A DNA stretch of 64,000 nucleotides. Source: Mya arenaria (lineage: Eukaryota; Mollusca; Bivalvia; Myida; Myidae). Positions within the stretch are counted from its first letter, which is position 1; every line of letters begins with the position of its first letter. This document shows positions 10,619 through 22,560 of this stretch, piece by piece. Position numbers and translations under genes: made by a program. The notes under the pieces were generated by a model. The model was not told the origin of the DNA, ran no database searches, and saw only the letters and a list, made by a program, of their open reading frames with translations. The stretch is from positions 8,386,001-8,450,000 of the forward strand of contig NC_069131.1 in the NCBI RefSeq assembly GCF_026914265.1, in the 5' to 3' direction.

Positions 10619-13600
10619 GTAAGAGTTTACGTTTATTTTACATAAAAATGCGATATTTATTGGTTATGAAGTTATTTAAAATAATTTATTCTCTGAAGTA
10701 GCCCATCCTCGTTAAATATATAATTGTCAATAATTGACTCAATACAATTGATAGTTATTTGTTCGCCTCCAAATTCGCAACCATTCCACTACATGTGTGT
10801 ATTCATTTATACTCAATAAATCATTCTAATGTAAGAACATTTTAATAACATTGACATCTTTTCAATAAATATTTGCGCTCTCCGATTTTGTCAATATATA
10901 GAGTATTTAATATTGCCAACTCACGTTTGATGTTATTTACAAGAATAATTAAGATTATTATTTATATAGATATAATCGTTTAAGTGGGAAAAAAACGATG
11001 AAATTGTCCTCTCAAATTGATTGTTTCAAAAATTATTTGTTTATATTATATAAAAGAAGGCGGATATTACAATAATCTTTTATAAAAGGAAAATAGGGCC
11101 CCGCAAAAAATAGGTGCCGTATAGTTATAAACCTGTTCGTTTGTCTTGCTGTATATATGTCGGTCTGTCCACATCAATATGCTTTTTAAGAACTTGAAAA
11201 CCGTTTAACATGGCACCCAACCACACACATTTGATCACAATAACAACACAACCTGTTATAAGAAGTACCAATTATTTTTCATAACAACTTGAACATTTTT
11301 GGAAGGAATTGAATAATACTTTGAGCATCAATCGATTGCTAAATTGTGTGTTATATAAGAGCCATAACTTTTTAACTAATTGTTTCAAAAGAGCTTCCCT
11401 TGATAGGAAAAAACAACAAAATATTCATGCTCTTTACGTATAGTGAAAGAAGGGAATGGAAATTGAAAATATGATCAACATATATACATGTATTAATAAG
11501 TTAAAATCATGCACATTTTTTAACCATTACAGGGCGCAATTTTCCCCGAATTCATTTACTTTTCATCACAACTGATAAATGCCTTGATACACATTTTGAG
11601 AACCATAAGACTAGTTTTAAGGCATGTATGCAAATTTGAAATTGGTTTATGACAATATATATATATAATATATGTTTGTAGTCAATAGTCGATCTAATAG
11701 TTAAAGAAATATTTGTTGTACAACGATTTCCTCTGTAAAACATGCTTTTGCGTAATATCGTGCCAACGAGAGTGATTAATATAATGATGTCATTACTTTT
11801 TTCACAATCGAAGTAAAATAAATCAGTTTAGTCCGAACTTGCTTTTATTCGGGTTTCTTATAATTATGTGATGGCTCTTGATGGTTTCTCTTAAATATGC
11901 ATAGTTTGGTCATTTATTCTGTTGTATTACATCATTACTTTGATCATGATAGCAATGTAATGTTAATTAACAGAAAAAGCTAATGATGGCAGGTCTGGAG
12001 TCATTCTAAAACAATAAAATGTCAACCCTTCATTGGTTTTTGTATCTTTTCCAATAATGCAAATTGCCTTCTCTCTGGCCCACACCTACAATTCACATAG
12101 TTTTTATTATAGCCAGATGTTATGAACAAAAATATGCCTCCTCAACAATTTGTACGTACGTTTCGTGTCTTAGATTTTACCATAAACTACATGGTTGAGA
12201 AGAACTATGTGGCGCATTTGTGGTTAGATGTTAGAGGTTTGACGTTGTTCGCGCAAAAGGCATGACACAAGGGCCCCTTGCGCAGTCCATATTGTTGAGA
12301 AAATCACGCCACTTTGGGCAGTGTTTGTTATTCGCATTTTGAAAGTATATCATTTAGGGCAGCATATGTCCTGGCTTTTTTTGGTGTATTTAGAGTAAGC
12401 GAGCTTGTGTTATTGAGTACTTCACCAAAACCGCATCGCAGGAGCGATCTTGTATTCGAAGCGACAAATAGAGCCTTGTCAGGTCATCTAAAACTAGCAG
12501 GAGTCCTAATGATTTGCTACACTTTATTTTGTCATACAAAAAGTGCATTTTACAAAAAAAATCAGCGAGTCCCTTTAAAACAAGGAAACCTTATGTATCT
12601 GTAGCTCTTTTGAATTTATTCATGATGTGCAGTTGAATGTAAAATAAACACTGCTTGAAAAATCTTAGTGTATTTTACAATCGAACTACCTGGTTAAACC
12701 ACGTTTTACTTGTTAAAGACTTTCTATAAGGAACAAGGAACATAATCGGACTTCATGTTTCATCAACGATATTTATTTGGTTATAAGATGAATCGCATTC
12801 GAATCAGGATCGGTTATATTTTTATATTGTACCTGACTTTGGATGTTTGCAAGTCAAGTGGTAAGGGTTTATCTTTCTTTTCCAGCTAAATACTGTATAT
12901 CTTGGTAAAGAAATGAATTTACAATTATGTATCCTATAAAGAGACTTATAGTAGACAATAACATTGACTCAATAAAATCGACAATAACTGTTTTGCTACT
13001 TAAGCCTCAATAATTTCACTAAATCTATACTAAAGAAATAGAAATTAAATGCTTTTTGCAAAGTGTCCATCAATTTCTGCAACCTCTGATTTCATAAATT
13101 TATTTATCAAGTATTGAATATTGCCAACATACATTTAATTGTATTGTAAATATCCTATGTCAATTTCATTGATCGTCGATGAGCTGCTCGATGCTTTAAA
13201 GATTGGACTTAATACGACGGATATAAAATACATGACAATTTACATAATAAATTTAGCGAATTTATATATAGAGGAAGGCCGGATTACACACATGCATTTG
13301 AGATACTATATAATTGTATTCTAGGAAACCGGAAAAAAATGGCGTGCCTTATAGTAATCATCCTGTCTGTCCTCTGTCTGTACCATCCTTATTTTTATGT
13401 GTTTTTTTAGTTGAAAAACAATATGTCACCTTTAAACTTCACACATTTCATCACAGTATTGACAGGCTATGTTATCACAAGTAACATTATTCTTAAATTA
13501 TAATTGTCCTATTTATGATGTTTTGTCAAACTAATCAAAGTCAATATATGAAATCATATTTCATCACAACTTGAGCACAATCGGAAGGAAGTGACCAAAA

Positions 13601-16600
13601 TCTGCTACATCAATAACTTATGTGTTATATTAGAACCATAATCCTGTGACAAACTTGCATAAAGCCTCCATTGATTTAAAAAACAAAATGTTCAAGCTTT
13701 ATTACTAAATATTTCAAAGAAGTGAAAAAAAAGTAGATCAATAGCTCTAATAATATGTGGCAATCTGGCACATTTCTAGAACCATAAGTATATGACCCGT
13801 TTCTTCCAAATTTCCTCCCTCGTCATAAAGTGTTTTATTGAATCAGTTTACTTTCAACGAAAAAAAAGTAAGTGAATGTATTTTGATGAATTAACCAATG
13901 GTGAATGCATTTTTATAATTGTTTGTATTTATAAGTTTAAATGGTGACCCGCTGTTTCCAAAATGCCTCACGTGAAAAAAACATATTTAAAAGGTTTATA
14001 AGGCACAATTTATAAATTACTAATGACAATATACACAGTTACCCAGATGAGGATCTACTTGTTTAAGCTTCTACATTAAAACGAATTTGTTAGCTTTTCA
14101 CGCGTTGTTTTGTCACAAGTTAATTAAGTTGTTATCTTAAACCAAAATAAAAACAAAAATTCTGTATTAATCTTTACCTAGCATAAAACACATGACGTCG
14201 TTTGGCCACTTCATATAAAAAGCATCAAGGCACAGTGAACGCTCCTTTACTTTTGATAAGCAGTACAGATATAAAAATCTTTCTGATCAGTTAAGACACA
14301 TTATTTTTCACTGAAAAGCATTTTTTTATATTGACTTTAACATAATAAATACCGTATTTTGAATTCGCCCATTTTTAGCTCACCAGAGCACGAAGTGCTC
14401 AAGGTAAGCTATTGTGATCGGTCTTTGTCTGGCGTCCGTCCGTCCGTTTGTCCGTCCGTCAGTCCGTCCGTCAACAATTGCTTAAAAAACATCTCCTCTG
14501 AAACTATCTGGGCAAATTCACGGGAAACTTCCTTGGGTAACCCTCTACAAAAATACAAGTGGTCACGATTGATCAAAAACAGCAAAATTGCTGACTTCCT
14601 GTTTTGCTTTAAAAAACATCTCCTCTAAAACTACTAGTCCGAATTCAATGAAACTTTACCTGAAGCTTCCTTGGGTGACCCTCTACAAAAACAACAACAA
14701 GGGGTCACGATTGATCAACAAAATTGCTGACTTCCTGTTTTCCTGTAAAAAAACATCTCTGAAACTACCACTCCAAATTCAATGAATCTTTACAGGAAGC
14801 TACCTTGGGTGACCCTCTACAAAAATACCACAAGGGGTCACGATTGATCAGCAACAACAACAACCGCAACAACAACAAAATGGCCGACTTCCTGTTTTGC
14901 TTTAAAAAAAACATCTCCTCTGAAACTACCAGTCCAAATTCTATGAAACTTTACAGGAAGCTTCATTAGGTAACCTTCTACAAAAGTACAACAAGGGGTC
15001 ACGATTGATCGACAACAATAACAATATGGCCAACTTCCTGTTTTGCATTAAAAATCATCTCCTCTGAAACTACCAGGCCAAATTCACTAAAACTTTACAG
15101 GAAGCTTCCTTGGGTGACCCTCTACAAACATACAACAAGGCATTGAGATTGATTAACAATAACAACAACAAAATGGCCGACTTACTTTTTTGTTTTAAAA
15201 AAAAATCTCTGAAACGACCAGGCCAAATTCAATGAAAATTTACAGGTAACTTAATTACATGACTCTTTACAAATATAAAACATATGTTTAAATTGCAACA
15301 TTTGTATTAATGCTTTATCACAGAGTTGTGGCCCTTTCCTTAGGTGAGCGTTTTAGGGTCATCATGGCCCTCTTGTTTTATATATTGGCTTTGGAAACAA
15401 ACACAATTATAATAAACACGACTTTTTTATATTTCATTTAAAGGTACACAGTGCCCTGACTCTTGTGAAGCGTGTATTGATGCCGGTACCAATTTCGTGT
15501 GTAACTGCAGTAAAGGGGCGTATTATATTAACGGGGACTGTGCTCCATGTAGTACTTTTGGGATTAACTGCGAACGCTGTAGCAATGCGTCTCAATGTGA
15601 AGAATGCTTCCCTGGAAAATGGGGACCACATTGTATCAAAGACTGTGGAGATGGTTGTAAAGATGGTAAATGTTATTTTAAGGACGGGTCATGTACATGC
15701 ATTCAAGAATATTATGGATCTGACTGCAAAAATCAATGTTCAAAGAACTGCCTTTGCAGCACTTGCTTGGACAATGGTCACTGCAATTGCACACCAGGAC
15801 ATTATTTACAAACATGTAGTGCACCATGTTTCTCAGCATGTGAAGAATGTACTAACAGTTCTTCTTGCACTGTATGCCCGTTTGGGAAATTTGGAAACTA
15901 TTGTCAAAATAATTGTCAATGCAGTAACGAGACTAGCTGTGACATAATAACGGGTGACTGTATTTCTCGGACGTGTCCCCAAACGTGCACATCATGTGTT
16001 GACAGTGAACACTGCACTGGGTGCACTGTTGGTTGGTTTGGAGGTACATGTGGCTACGCGTGTTCCAGTAATTGTTTCGGGGGATGTGTTCAGTCGTCTG
16101 GTTTTTGTAATGCATGTTCACATCGATACTTCGGTTCAAATTGTGACCTAGAATGTAGTTATTGTAGTGACAATGATTGTACTCGAAATGGAGAATGTAA
16201 CAACTGCTACCCGGGATACTTTGGGACCTTTTGTAATTTAAATTGTCCTTCTACATGTCCTTCAAAATGCAATCAAGCGGACGGATCTTGTACTTTTTAT
16301 TGTCCTGCAAACTGCTTAACCTGTTCAGAGAGTTATTCATGCACTCGATGCAAAGACCTTTACTACGGGTATTTCTGTGGTTTATTGTGTAGCACTACGT
16401 GTAAACAGGGAAAGTGTGACATACAGTCAGGACATTGTGTGGAATGCAATTATCCATCGTACTACGGCGACTTTTGCAACACCAGCTGTAGATCAGCATG
16501 TTCAACAAATCGATGCGAAAGGCAAACTGGTAGCTGTTTTGGGTGCAAGGATGAGAAAATGTATGGAACGTTTTGTAATATAACATGCAACAGAAAATGC

Positions 16601-18993
16601 AAGGATGAAATGTGTTCACAAGAAAACGGTCACTGTATAAATGGATGTATACCTAATTATTATGGGTCAACGTGTGAAAATGTCTGCTCTAAGAATTGTG
16701 TCGGCTCCACAACAGAATCAAAATGTGACTCAAACGGAATGTGCATCAACGGATGTATCGACGGATTTATTGGCGATACATGTACAACGGGTATGTACCA
16801 AAATTGCATTTGTGTATTTACTCGTGTGTAATCTATGTCTGTCAGATTTCCATTATAATCTCTATAAATGCCTAAACCTTTATTTTTCATAGCAAATAAG
16901 CAGGACCCGTTTTCATATGCTATATATTACTACTTTAGTAATCATTTATGATATATATAAGGAACCCCGTTTTCTACCAACGAAATCAATTTTATTGATA
17001 AACTTGAAATCTTTTGTGTTAGTTCTTGCTTGTTTCATGAATACCTTTAATGGGGAGTACTCTTATTACTATATATCTTGGAAGGATAAACAATAAGCAA
17101 TAATAAGACTAATATATGTAAGACAAATTAGTGCAAATGAACATGAAATTAATATTTTTTGTCATTTAACACGCATTTAGGATTATTAAAATGTTTAGAA
17201 AGAGATGAAGTCGAAAAATGAATAATTTATTTTTAAAAAGTCGCAAAATTTAAATTTAAGACTAACAAACGTTAATCATGTGTTACAGCTATTAAAATTT
17301 CTGACAAGTAGAGTCAAAGACCATCACAAATAATACGGAGTAAGGAACTTGTTTAATTTGTTAACACATGAATGTATTATGTTAATTGATATATGTATCT
17401 GTATCAGAGGAAATAAAGAGCCTATGACTGTACGGTTGACACAATAATTATGGTCCCCTTGCAGCAGCCGTCGAACACATTGTGCCAGGAAACGTTAATA
17501 CAACGTCTCATAATTCTAGATAATCAATTATTTCATCATGGGTTTTAGAAGGCCATAACCAACAAACGGAAGAAACTAACTCTGGTTCTGTGATCGGTGG
17601 AACGGTTGGTGGTGTGATTGGCGTGTGTATTGTCGTAGCGCTGGTGGTGGTTGTGCTGGTATTGAAGAAAAAAGGGATTGTTCGGTAAAGTTGTCTTTTG
17701 AAACCTACCAAAGCTTAATAAACGTAAATGCATAAAGAATCACCATAAGTTTTTTTTTCTCGGATTACTGAACTTCACCGCTGTGTGTTTTTATCAATTT
17801 CATTTTACAATTGTTATTATAACGTTCTTGTTTTTTAAAAAAAATGTTAAGGTAAGACGGTTAAGAATCAATCTATTTTATGACAAAGACAAATAGAAAA
17901 GAAAAGAATTACTTGAAATCGGTAGCTCTGATTCTGGAGTCAATAACTGTATCGACTACACTACTTGGGACTTATACGTGGTGGATATAAGATTATAAAC
18001 ACATTCCTTATTGGCGGCGGAATTAGTCAAGTTACATTGTGTTGTTTAGGCAAATTGAATCTTCAGTTCTTTAGAACAAAGTTATTATGTTGCCGACGGT
18101 TTTCGTGACAAGCTGTTTGGTTATTTGAAGTGTTAAACAGGTCCAGTCTACCCTTTTCTGTAAAACATCGTTTGTGCATATCAAATGAGAGCGAATAAGC
18201 CGGAATATCGATGCCATTGATACTTTAACGTTTTCCTGTTCATTTTCCATACAGGAAGGAGAGCAAGAAGACCTATGAGGATATATCACCAGGAAAAATC
18301 CAAGATGAACCGTATACAACATTGGCAGTTGAGAGCACGAGTATATACATTTTGTTCCTTGCATTTTTGGTATACTGTCAGTGTATAGTTAATACATTAT
18401 AGTACAAAGTGTTTAAGTGACAACATGTCATTCCTTATTATTTGAACTTTTATCAGAATGAAAGCTAACTGTGACTATAGTTGAGTTTACTGGTACATTT
18501 TAAAAAATTGCCTTCGAATACAACAGGTAACAGGATATCATTTTATAAACGCTTTTCAGATACATTGAAGATTTGAAGATGCTCATTTTGGCGCATGAAA
18601 TTTTCAAGTTTAAATGGTACAGAGAGTATTCAAAAATGTTTTGGACAACAAAATAATGATTATATGCAAATATAATAGTTCCTATATAAAACAATCTTAA
18701 ATCAAATTACGCAGGTGTACACACTAATAAAAACAAATATTAAACCAATTCAAACTATTTCTGTTGGCCAAAATGTATGAGATCGAGAGCATTGTTAATA
18801 CTTACATCCTTCCATACTAAATGTTTTAGATGCTTAGTTAATAATCAGCATCATTTCCGTTACAGCCGAGTACGAAATACCCGATTCGGAGGCAAGGTCC
18901 GAGCTGACCATCGAAGGTGAAGACAACAGGGTGTATTACAATGATGAGATGGCCTACTACAAGAATATCGGGGGAAATGTTCATAAAACATGA
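10504..18993 (+). CDS. Gene 1: EGF-repeat transmembrane receptor with ITAM-like tail, no phosphatase
   Basis: Five exons join in phase: 10504-10618, 15444-16790, 17549-17684, 18255-18340 and 18866-18993. All have GT-AG borders and intron phases 1, 1, 2, 1, giving 603 residues. Order: signal peptide (about 1-38, a better-conserved Met being residue 17 at 10552), about ten Cys-rich EGF-like repeats of the MEGF/CED-1 type (39-487), a membrane helix (about 502-528), then KKK and a short cytoplasmic tail. The tail holds YEDI at 540-543 and YTTL at 553-556, an ITAM-like pair, then further tyrosines (EYEIP, VYYNDEMAYY). Family knowledge suggests a cell-surface recognition or engulfment role; that is inference. 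The ectodomain and tail resemble gene 2, but no phosphatase exons follow before 25186. The start exon could instead be the one at 12788. Confidence 0.82.
12300..12605 (+). mobile_element. Orphan tyrosine recombinase fragment (DIRS-type)
   Basis: The translation contains FRAAYVLAFFGVFRVSEL, which carries the first catalytic Arg region typical of tyrosine recombinases of DIRS-like retrotransposons. A polar stretch (KPHRRSDLVFE) and a degraded continuation follow. No reverse transcriptase is next to it. It lies between the two duplicated first-exon units of gene 1. Confidence 0.7.
12788..12860 (+). CDS. Gene 1 first exon, downstream paralogous version
   Basis: It encodes a second signal peptide, MNRIRIRIGYIFILYLTLDV followed by CKSSG. 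It ends in the same phase 1 at the donor GTAAGG and could join the same EGF exon at 15444. Residues match the upstream version at MNR, ILYLTLD and CKS. It may be an alternative first exon with its own promoter, or a relic of a partial gene duplication. The hydrophobic core is intact but three Arg precede it. Confidence 0.6.
13860..14372. other. Gene 1 intron, unassigned
   Basis: AT-rich intron DNA between the tandem duplication and the 14373 element. I see no gene, RNA or clear repeat structure. Confidence 0.5.
14373..15378. repeat. Interspersed element with ~125-155-bp internal tandem repeats
   Basis: It opens with TTAGCTCACCAGAGCACGAA and a (GTCC)n-like run at 14436-14471, and closes with TAGGTGAGCGTTTTAGGG and GGCCCTCTTGTTTT. 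Between them are about six diverged units starting near 14485, 14610, 14748, 14904, 15050 and 15198. Each has CATCTCCTCTGAAACTA, a GGAAGCTTCCTTGGGT-like string, CAAGGGGTCACGATTGAT and ACTTCCTGTTTTG. I have seen this layout as a non-autonomous repeat in bivalve DNA. The short ORFs across it are incidental. Confidence 0.7.
15444..16790 (+). CDS. Gene 1 EGF-repeat exon
   Basis: One 1347-bp exon encodes the whole ectodomain of 449 residues. Cysteines recur in a CxxxC..CxxC..GxxGxxC pattern with about ten units and Tyr/Phe-Gly pairs (YYGSDC, YFGTFC, YYGSTC). This is the MEGF10/Draper/CED-1 EGF-like or EGF-laminin type. N-glycosylation sequons such as NCS, NSS and NET are present. It starts after AAAG in phase 1 and ends before GTATGT in phase 1, so it could be swapped between family members without breaking the frame. 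Confidence 0.9.
17465..17523 (+). CDS. Alternative gene 1 exon start ending at a stop (secreted form)
   Basis: A pyrimidine-rich acceptor, CCCCTTGCAGCAG, precedes this segment and is a NAGNAG pair whose two cuts differ by one Ala. Joined in phase 1 to the EGF exon it reads AVEHIVPGNVNTTSHNSR then TAA at 17521-17523. Use of it would give a soluble ectodomain. The same stretch is retained in the decayed copies at 6176 and 61515, so it was probably once true exon sequence. Whether this acceptor or the one at 17549 is used cannot be told from DNA alone. Confidence 0.45.
17549..17684 (+). CDS. Gene 1 transmembrane exon
   Basis: It starts after GGGTTTTAG in phase 1 and avoids the in-frame TAA at 17521. 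After EGHNQQTEETNSG it encodes a Gly/Val-rich helix (VIGGTVGGVIGVCIVVALVV) and the stop-transfer KKKG. It ends in phase 2 at CG before GTAAAG, the same phase as the TM exon of gene 2 (28284-28437). Confidence 0.8.
18255..18340 (+). CDS. Gene 1 cytoplasmic exon with ITAM-like motif
   Basis: The acceptor is TTTTCCATACAG and the phases are 2 in, 1 out. It reads RKESKKTYEDISPGKIQDEP then YTTLAVEST. YEDI and YTTL are separated by nine residues. That fits the relaxed ITAM pattern YxxI/L-x(6-12)-YxxI/L known from Draper and immune receptor chains. The matching gene 2 exon (28626-28702) has PYEEYTD but no second YxxL, so the pair is specific to gene 1 here. Confidence 0.8.
18866..18993 (+). CDS. Gene 1 last exon
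   Basis: The acceptor is TTCCGTTACAG and the entry phase is 1. It encodes 42 acidic, Tyr-rich residues including EYEIPDSE, EDNRVYYNDEMAYYKN and GGNVHKT, then TGA at 18991. The VYY and YY spacing recalls the juxtamembrane exon of gene 2 at 30068-30234 (ENVYYIRLQ, LAYYEEEF). This suggests gene 1 is a family member that lost its phosphatase exons. Confidence 0.75.
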
Positions 18994-21900
18994 ACATGTA
19001 CACAAACAGATAGAGCACATGTGTTTATAGCATGTTTCCACCGGTGAATATGTTTACAACCGCTTACTTATTGTATCAGCGCTATGTTTGGTTTAGATTT
19101 AACTGCATTACGAGGGTGTCCATGTACACTGCACAAATTATAAAAATGTTTCGAGTCATTAAAATAATTTTGTAGGTCTACATGAACGACTCGTTCCAAC
19201 ATTTGTATTATATACCTCATGCTATGTGTTTTTTCATGCAAAAATAGTCTCATAGTCTTATGCTTCTGTAATGGGCAGATTCATGGGGACTGGAGTATAT
19301 GCATAGTATTGAAGCTGTACATGTTAATGCTTGAACAAGATATATGATGGTCCTCCTAGTGGTTGTAATAATGCAGTTTTAGCTGAATTAGTCCGAAACC
19401 CTATTAATATGATATGTTTTTTACTATGATAACATTGGTTTTTGATGTAGGTGGTCAAACATACAATAATTTGTATACCAATGGGTTTGAATATATATGG
19501 GAACGACAAAATGTTGGTATTCAAAAACTGTTTGCATATCAATATGTTCAATGAAACCAAATAGCATTGCATCAAACGAATGGTCGCTGTTCAAACCCTA
19601 AACACTAAATTCACCCAATAGACAGTTATTTAACAAAATATACACTGCAACAAACTAAACAGACACTGACGAAATCAAACAGACACTGAATAGACAAAAA
19701 TAGATACTGAACAAACGAACAGCATGCAAACACTAAACATACTGAACACACGCTGATAAAATATACATAAAACTAAACAAAGAAACAGGAGATGAAATGG
19801 CCGAACTAACACTGAACACATCAAATATACATTGTTAAACCACACACATACTAAACAATTCATGTAGACATTTAACAAACGAACATACACTGCAAATTCA
19901 AACTGATATTGAACAAACAAAATATACACTAAAACAAATCTAGCACACACTGAACAAACCAAACGGACACGGAATACACCACATAAAAACAGACAATAAA
20001 TATCAATAAATAAAGCAAACAGACGCTAAGCATCAAAAGGACAATGAACCATACATACAGATAGTGTTCAAACTGACACTGAACACGACAAACACTGAAC
20101 AAATTAAACATATACGCAACACACTAAACACTGAACAAATGAAACATGCACCTAACAAACAAATCGGACACTTAACCATATATAACCAAAAAACATACAC
20201 TGAATAAACACATATTTACTTAACATACAAAGCTGATACTGACAAATAAACAGGCAATAAACAAACCATACAGACTCTCATGAAACAAAGTATTTGCTCA
20301 ACACCGGACAGATACTTAACATATCATACAACTATTGAACAAGATAAATTATAGTTAACATACAAAACAAACTCTTAACAAAATGAGTTAAACTGTACTA
20401 ACCAAGCAGACAATGAATACGTAGGAATTCCACGGGGATTAAATCAGTGTTTAAGAGCAGCTAAACTTCATAGGCTTACAAAATGCCTTAATTTCTTAGG
20501 TTCTTTACAATATTTACAAGCAAAGCCAACTATCTGTTTTCTTTTGGAACAATTTTTAAAGAGTTATGTGATCGTCAAATTCAATGACTTAGTCTACATT
20601 TGGACCTTATACAAACATAGAATAAAAATACACCTGTAAGGATGTCTGCCTGTATTGATCAACTGTTAGTACCAATTACTATTAATCAACTACTACGTAC
20701 TTGACGGCAGTGATTTAACGGTTGACGACAATACTTGCCAAACCTCACCCAATTTCGACCAATTTTGGCCAATACGAGTTTCTGCCGTTTTAATTGGCTA
20801 CTTAACTCGCCAAATACGTGATTAGAGGAATGGACCATTTTCAACTCGACCTAATATTTTTAAGGTGAAACGAGATAAATGTTGAAGCAAAATGTTGTAT
20901 TACCCCGTTTTTAGGTCATATAATGTAACTTATTACCGTTGGTATATTGTTATATTCAACAGTGAATTTATTATTCGTAATTGTTAACCTGTAATCTTAA
21001 ACCAATACGGTGTAACGTATAAATATACATTTTTATCTTCACCCCATAACGAATCCTACAGAAAAACAATTTAGAATAAAAACAGGAAACGTCGTCCATA
21101 AAACTTGCAAACATCATTAGTCAAGTACAATGTAAAAGAAACAACCGCCGTATAAGTGTTAAACTTTTGAAAGATATAGTTTTTCATCTGATAAATAATA
21201 TATTAAAAAGGTATGTTGAGATATAAATCATAATGGAGTTGCCATCTGTAACCATTTCTTTACAAATTTAATACAAATACAAATTTAAATTGCCGAAACC
21301 TTTGTTTAAGCGAGACATTCATATCGAAGAATTTTAAAACCTACAATTCAACAAACTATCATAACAATACGACCCTTTAACAAACTCATATACTTAAGTA
21401 AAAATACATAACAATCAGTCCAATTTGATTAATGTTAAAGGGACTAGACACCATATGAAACCATTGCAAGGAAAAAATAGAATTGTCAAACACTTACATA
21501 AAATTGAAATCGTTGTACATTTGAGCCACGCAACACCGTTCTGTCGGGATCTAGATGATGGTAGGCTACATTGGGGCGCTGCTGATATATTCATAATATT
21601 CTTCTGTATCTTATACAATACCGCGGTGGAAGCATGGGCAGGGCGAAGATCAACTGTTATTTAATTGTTTTATTGGCGGTATTTCAACAGACAGCGAGGG
21701 TAGTCAGTACTAGTTGACAAGAGCGGTAATAGCGACGATTACAATGGTAACAATACTGTAAAAACAACGGCGATGGGGCATACATCAAAACTGACGAAGT
21801 GAACAAATGACGCCGACTGGTGATGTTGACGTCGACGGCAAAAATGACGTAGGAAGCAGAAATATCGGCCACCAAAACGTACACAGAGGTTTGCATATAT

Positions 21901-22560
21901 CTTGTAAAACTGCATGTAATGACAACAGTGAATGTAGAAATAACATTTTGCTTTAATAACCACATTCAAAAATAAAGAACATAAGTTCAACTTTCGCTCT
22001 TATATGAAAACCTTATATCCTTTTGACAAATGATATGTTAAGGCTCATCGATATTAAAAATTCATGGTCAGATATATTTTCAACAGTTCGATGCCACATG
22101 AGGCTATTGTCTTAATTGTTTCCTCGTGCAAATAAGTGGATACAACTGGATTATGCCATCAAGATGATGCATTGTGAGGACAATGACAAAAACGCTTGTT
22201 TTACTTTTTTACAACCTTCGTTAATACTGCATAATATTAATAGTGTGTCTTATATTCGAGTCTTGCTCTGATAGTTTGCGTTAAGTGAGAAATGTGTCCC
22301 AATATAAACTAACAACTGGCGGTACTTTTCACATTTTTCTTATATTATAACGGTCGATTTCTATAACCATAATTGTCAATTTTCCACTCAATGCAGTTGT
22401 GTTGCAATAATTCAACCATGCATTGCAAGTTGCAAGGGAGATAATGATACAAGTAAAATATCATCTGCAAATAAAGAATTAACTTCCATGGTTAAAAGAA
22501 CAGAGCATCCTTGGTTGCTATGGTCCAGTTGATAGACAGATATATACAGTTGTCAACATT
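18994..22560. other. Intergenic DNA between genes 1 and 2, first part
   Basis: No gene recognised. It contains the low-complexity tract at 19590-20430. The repeat-like stretch at 21430-21660 starts TTAAAGGGACTAGACACC, a string I associate with interspersed repeats in bivalves. No AATAAA lies close after the gene 1 stop. Confidence 0.5.
19590..20430. repeat. Degenerate A/C-rich tandem tract
   Basis: About 840 bp of very imperfect repeats of a core like CAAACAGACACTGAACAAA, with variants every 10-25 bp. Long minus-strand ORFs rich in Val, Cys, Phe and Tyr (19675-19962, 19929-20111) are by-products of the composition, not genes. Confidence 0.65.

Larger units (their letters stand above)
10395..13850 (+). 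repeat. Tandem duplication containing first exon and flanks
   Basis: The segment from about 10395 to 11400 is repeated in diverged form from about 12620 to 13500. Each copy starts with GATGTGCAGTTGA and carries ACCTGGTTAA or TCCTGGTTAA. Each then holds a signal-peptide exon and intron DNA with matching strings (for example the TCACACATTT/CACACATTTG and ATCACA stretches near 11225 and 13440). The block lies inside the first intron region of gene 1. A tyrosine recombinase fragment sits between the two units. Confidence 0.65.

Noticed and set aside
15465-15947. Second plus-strand ORF of 160 residues in the gene 1 EGF exon
   Set aside because: Frame-shifted shadow of the Cys-rich reading frame; it has no domain and does not join to any exon.
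19675-20111. Minus-strand ORFs rich in Val, Cys and Phe that look like membrane proteins
   Set aside because: They arise from the degenerate A/C-rich repeat and contain no conserved feature.
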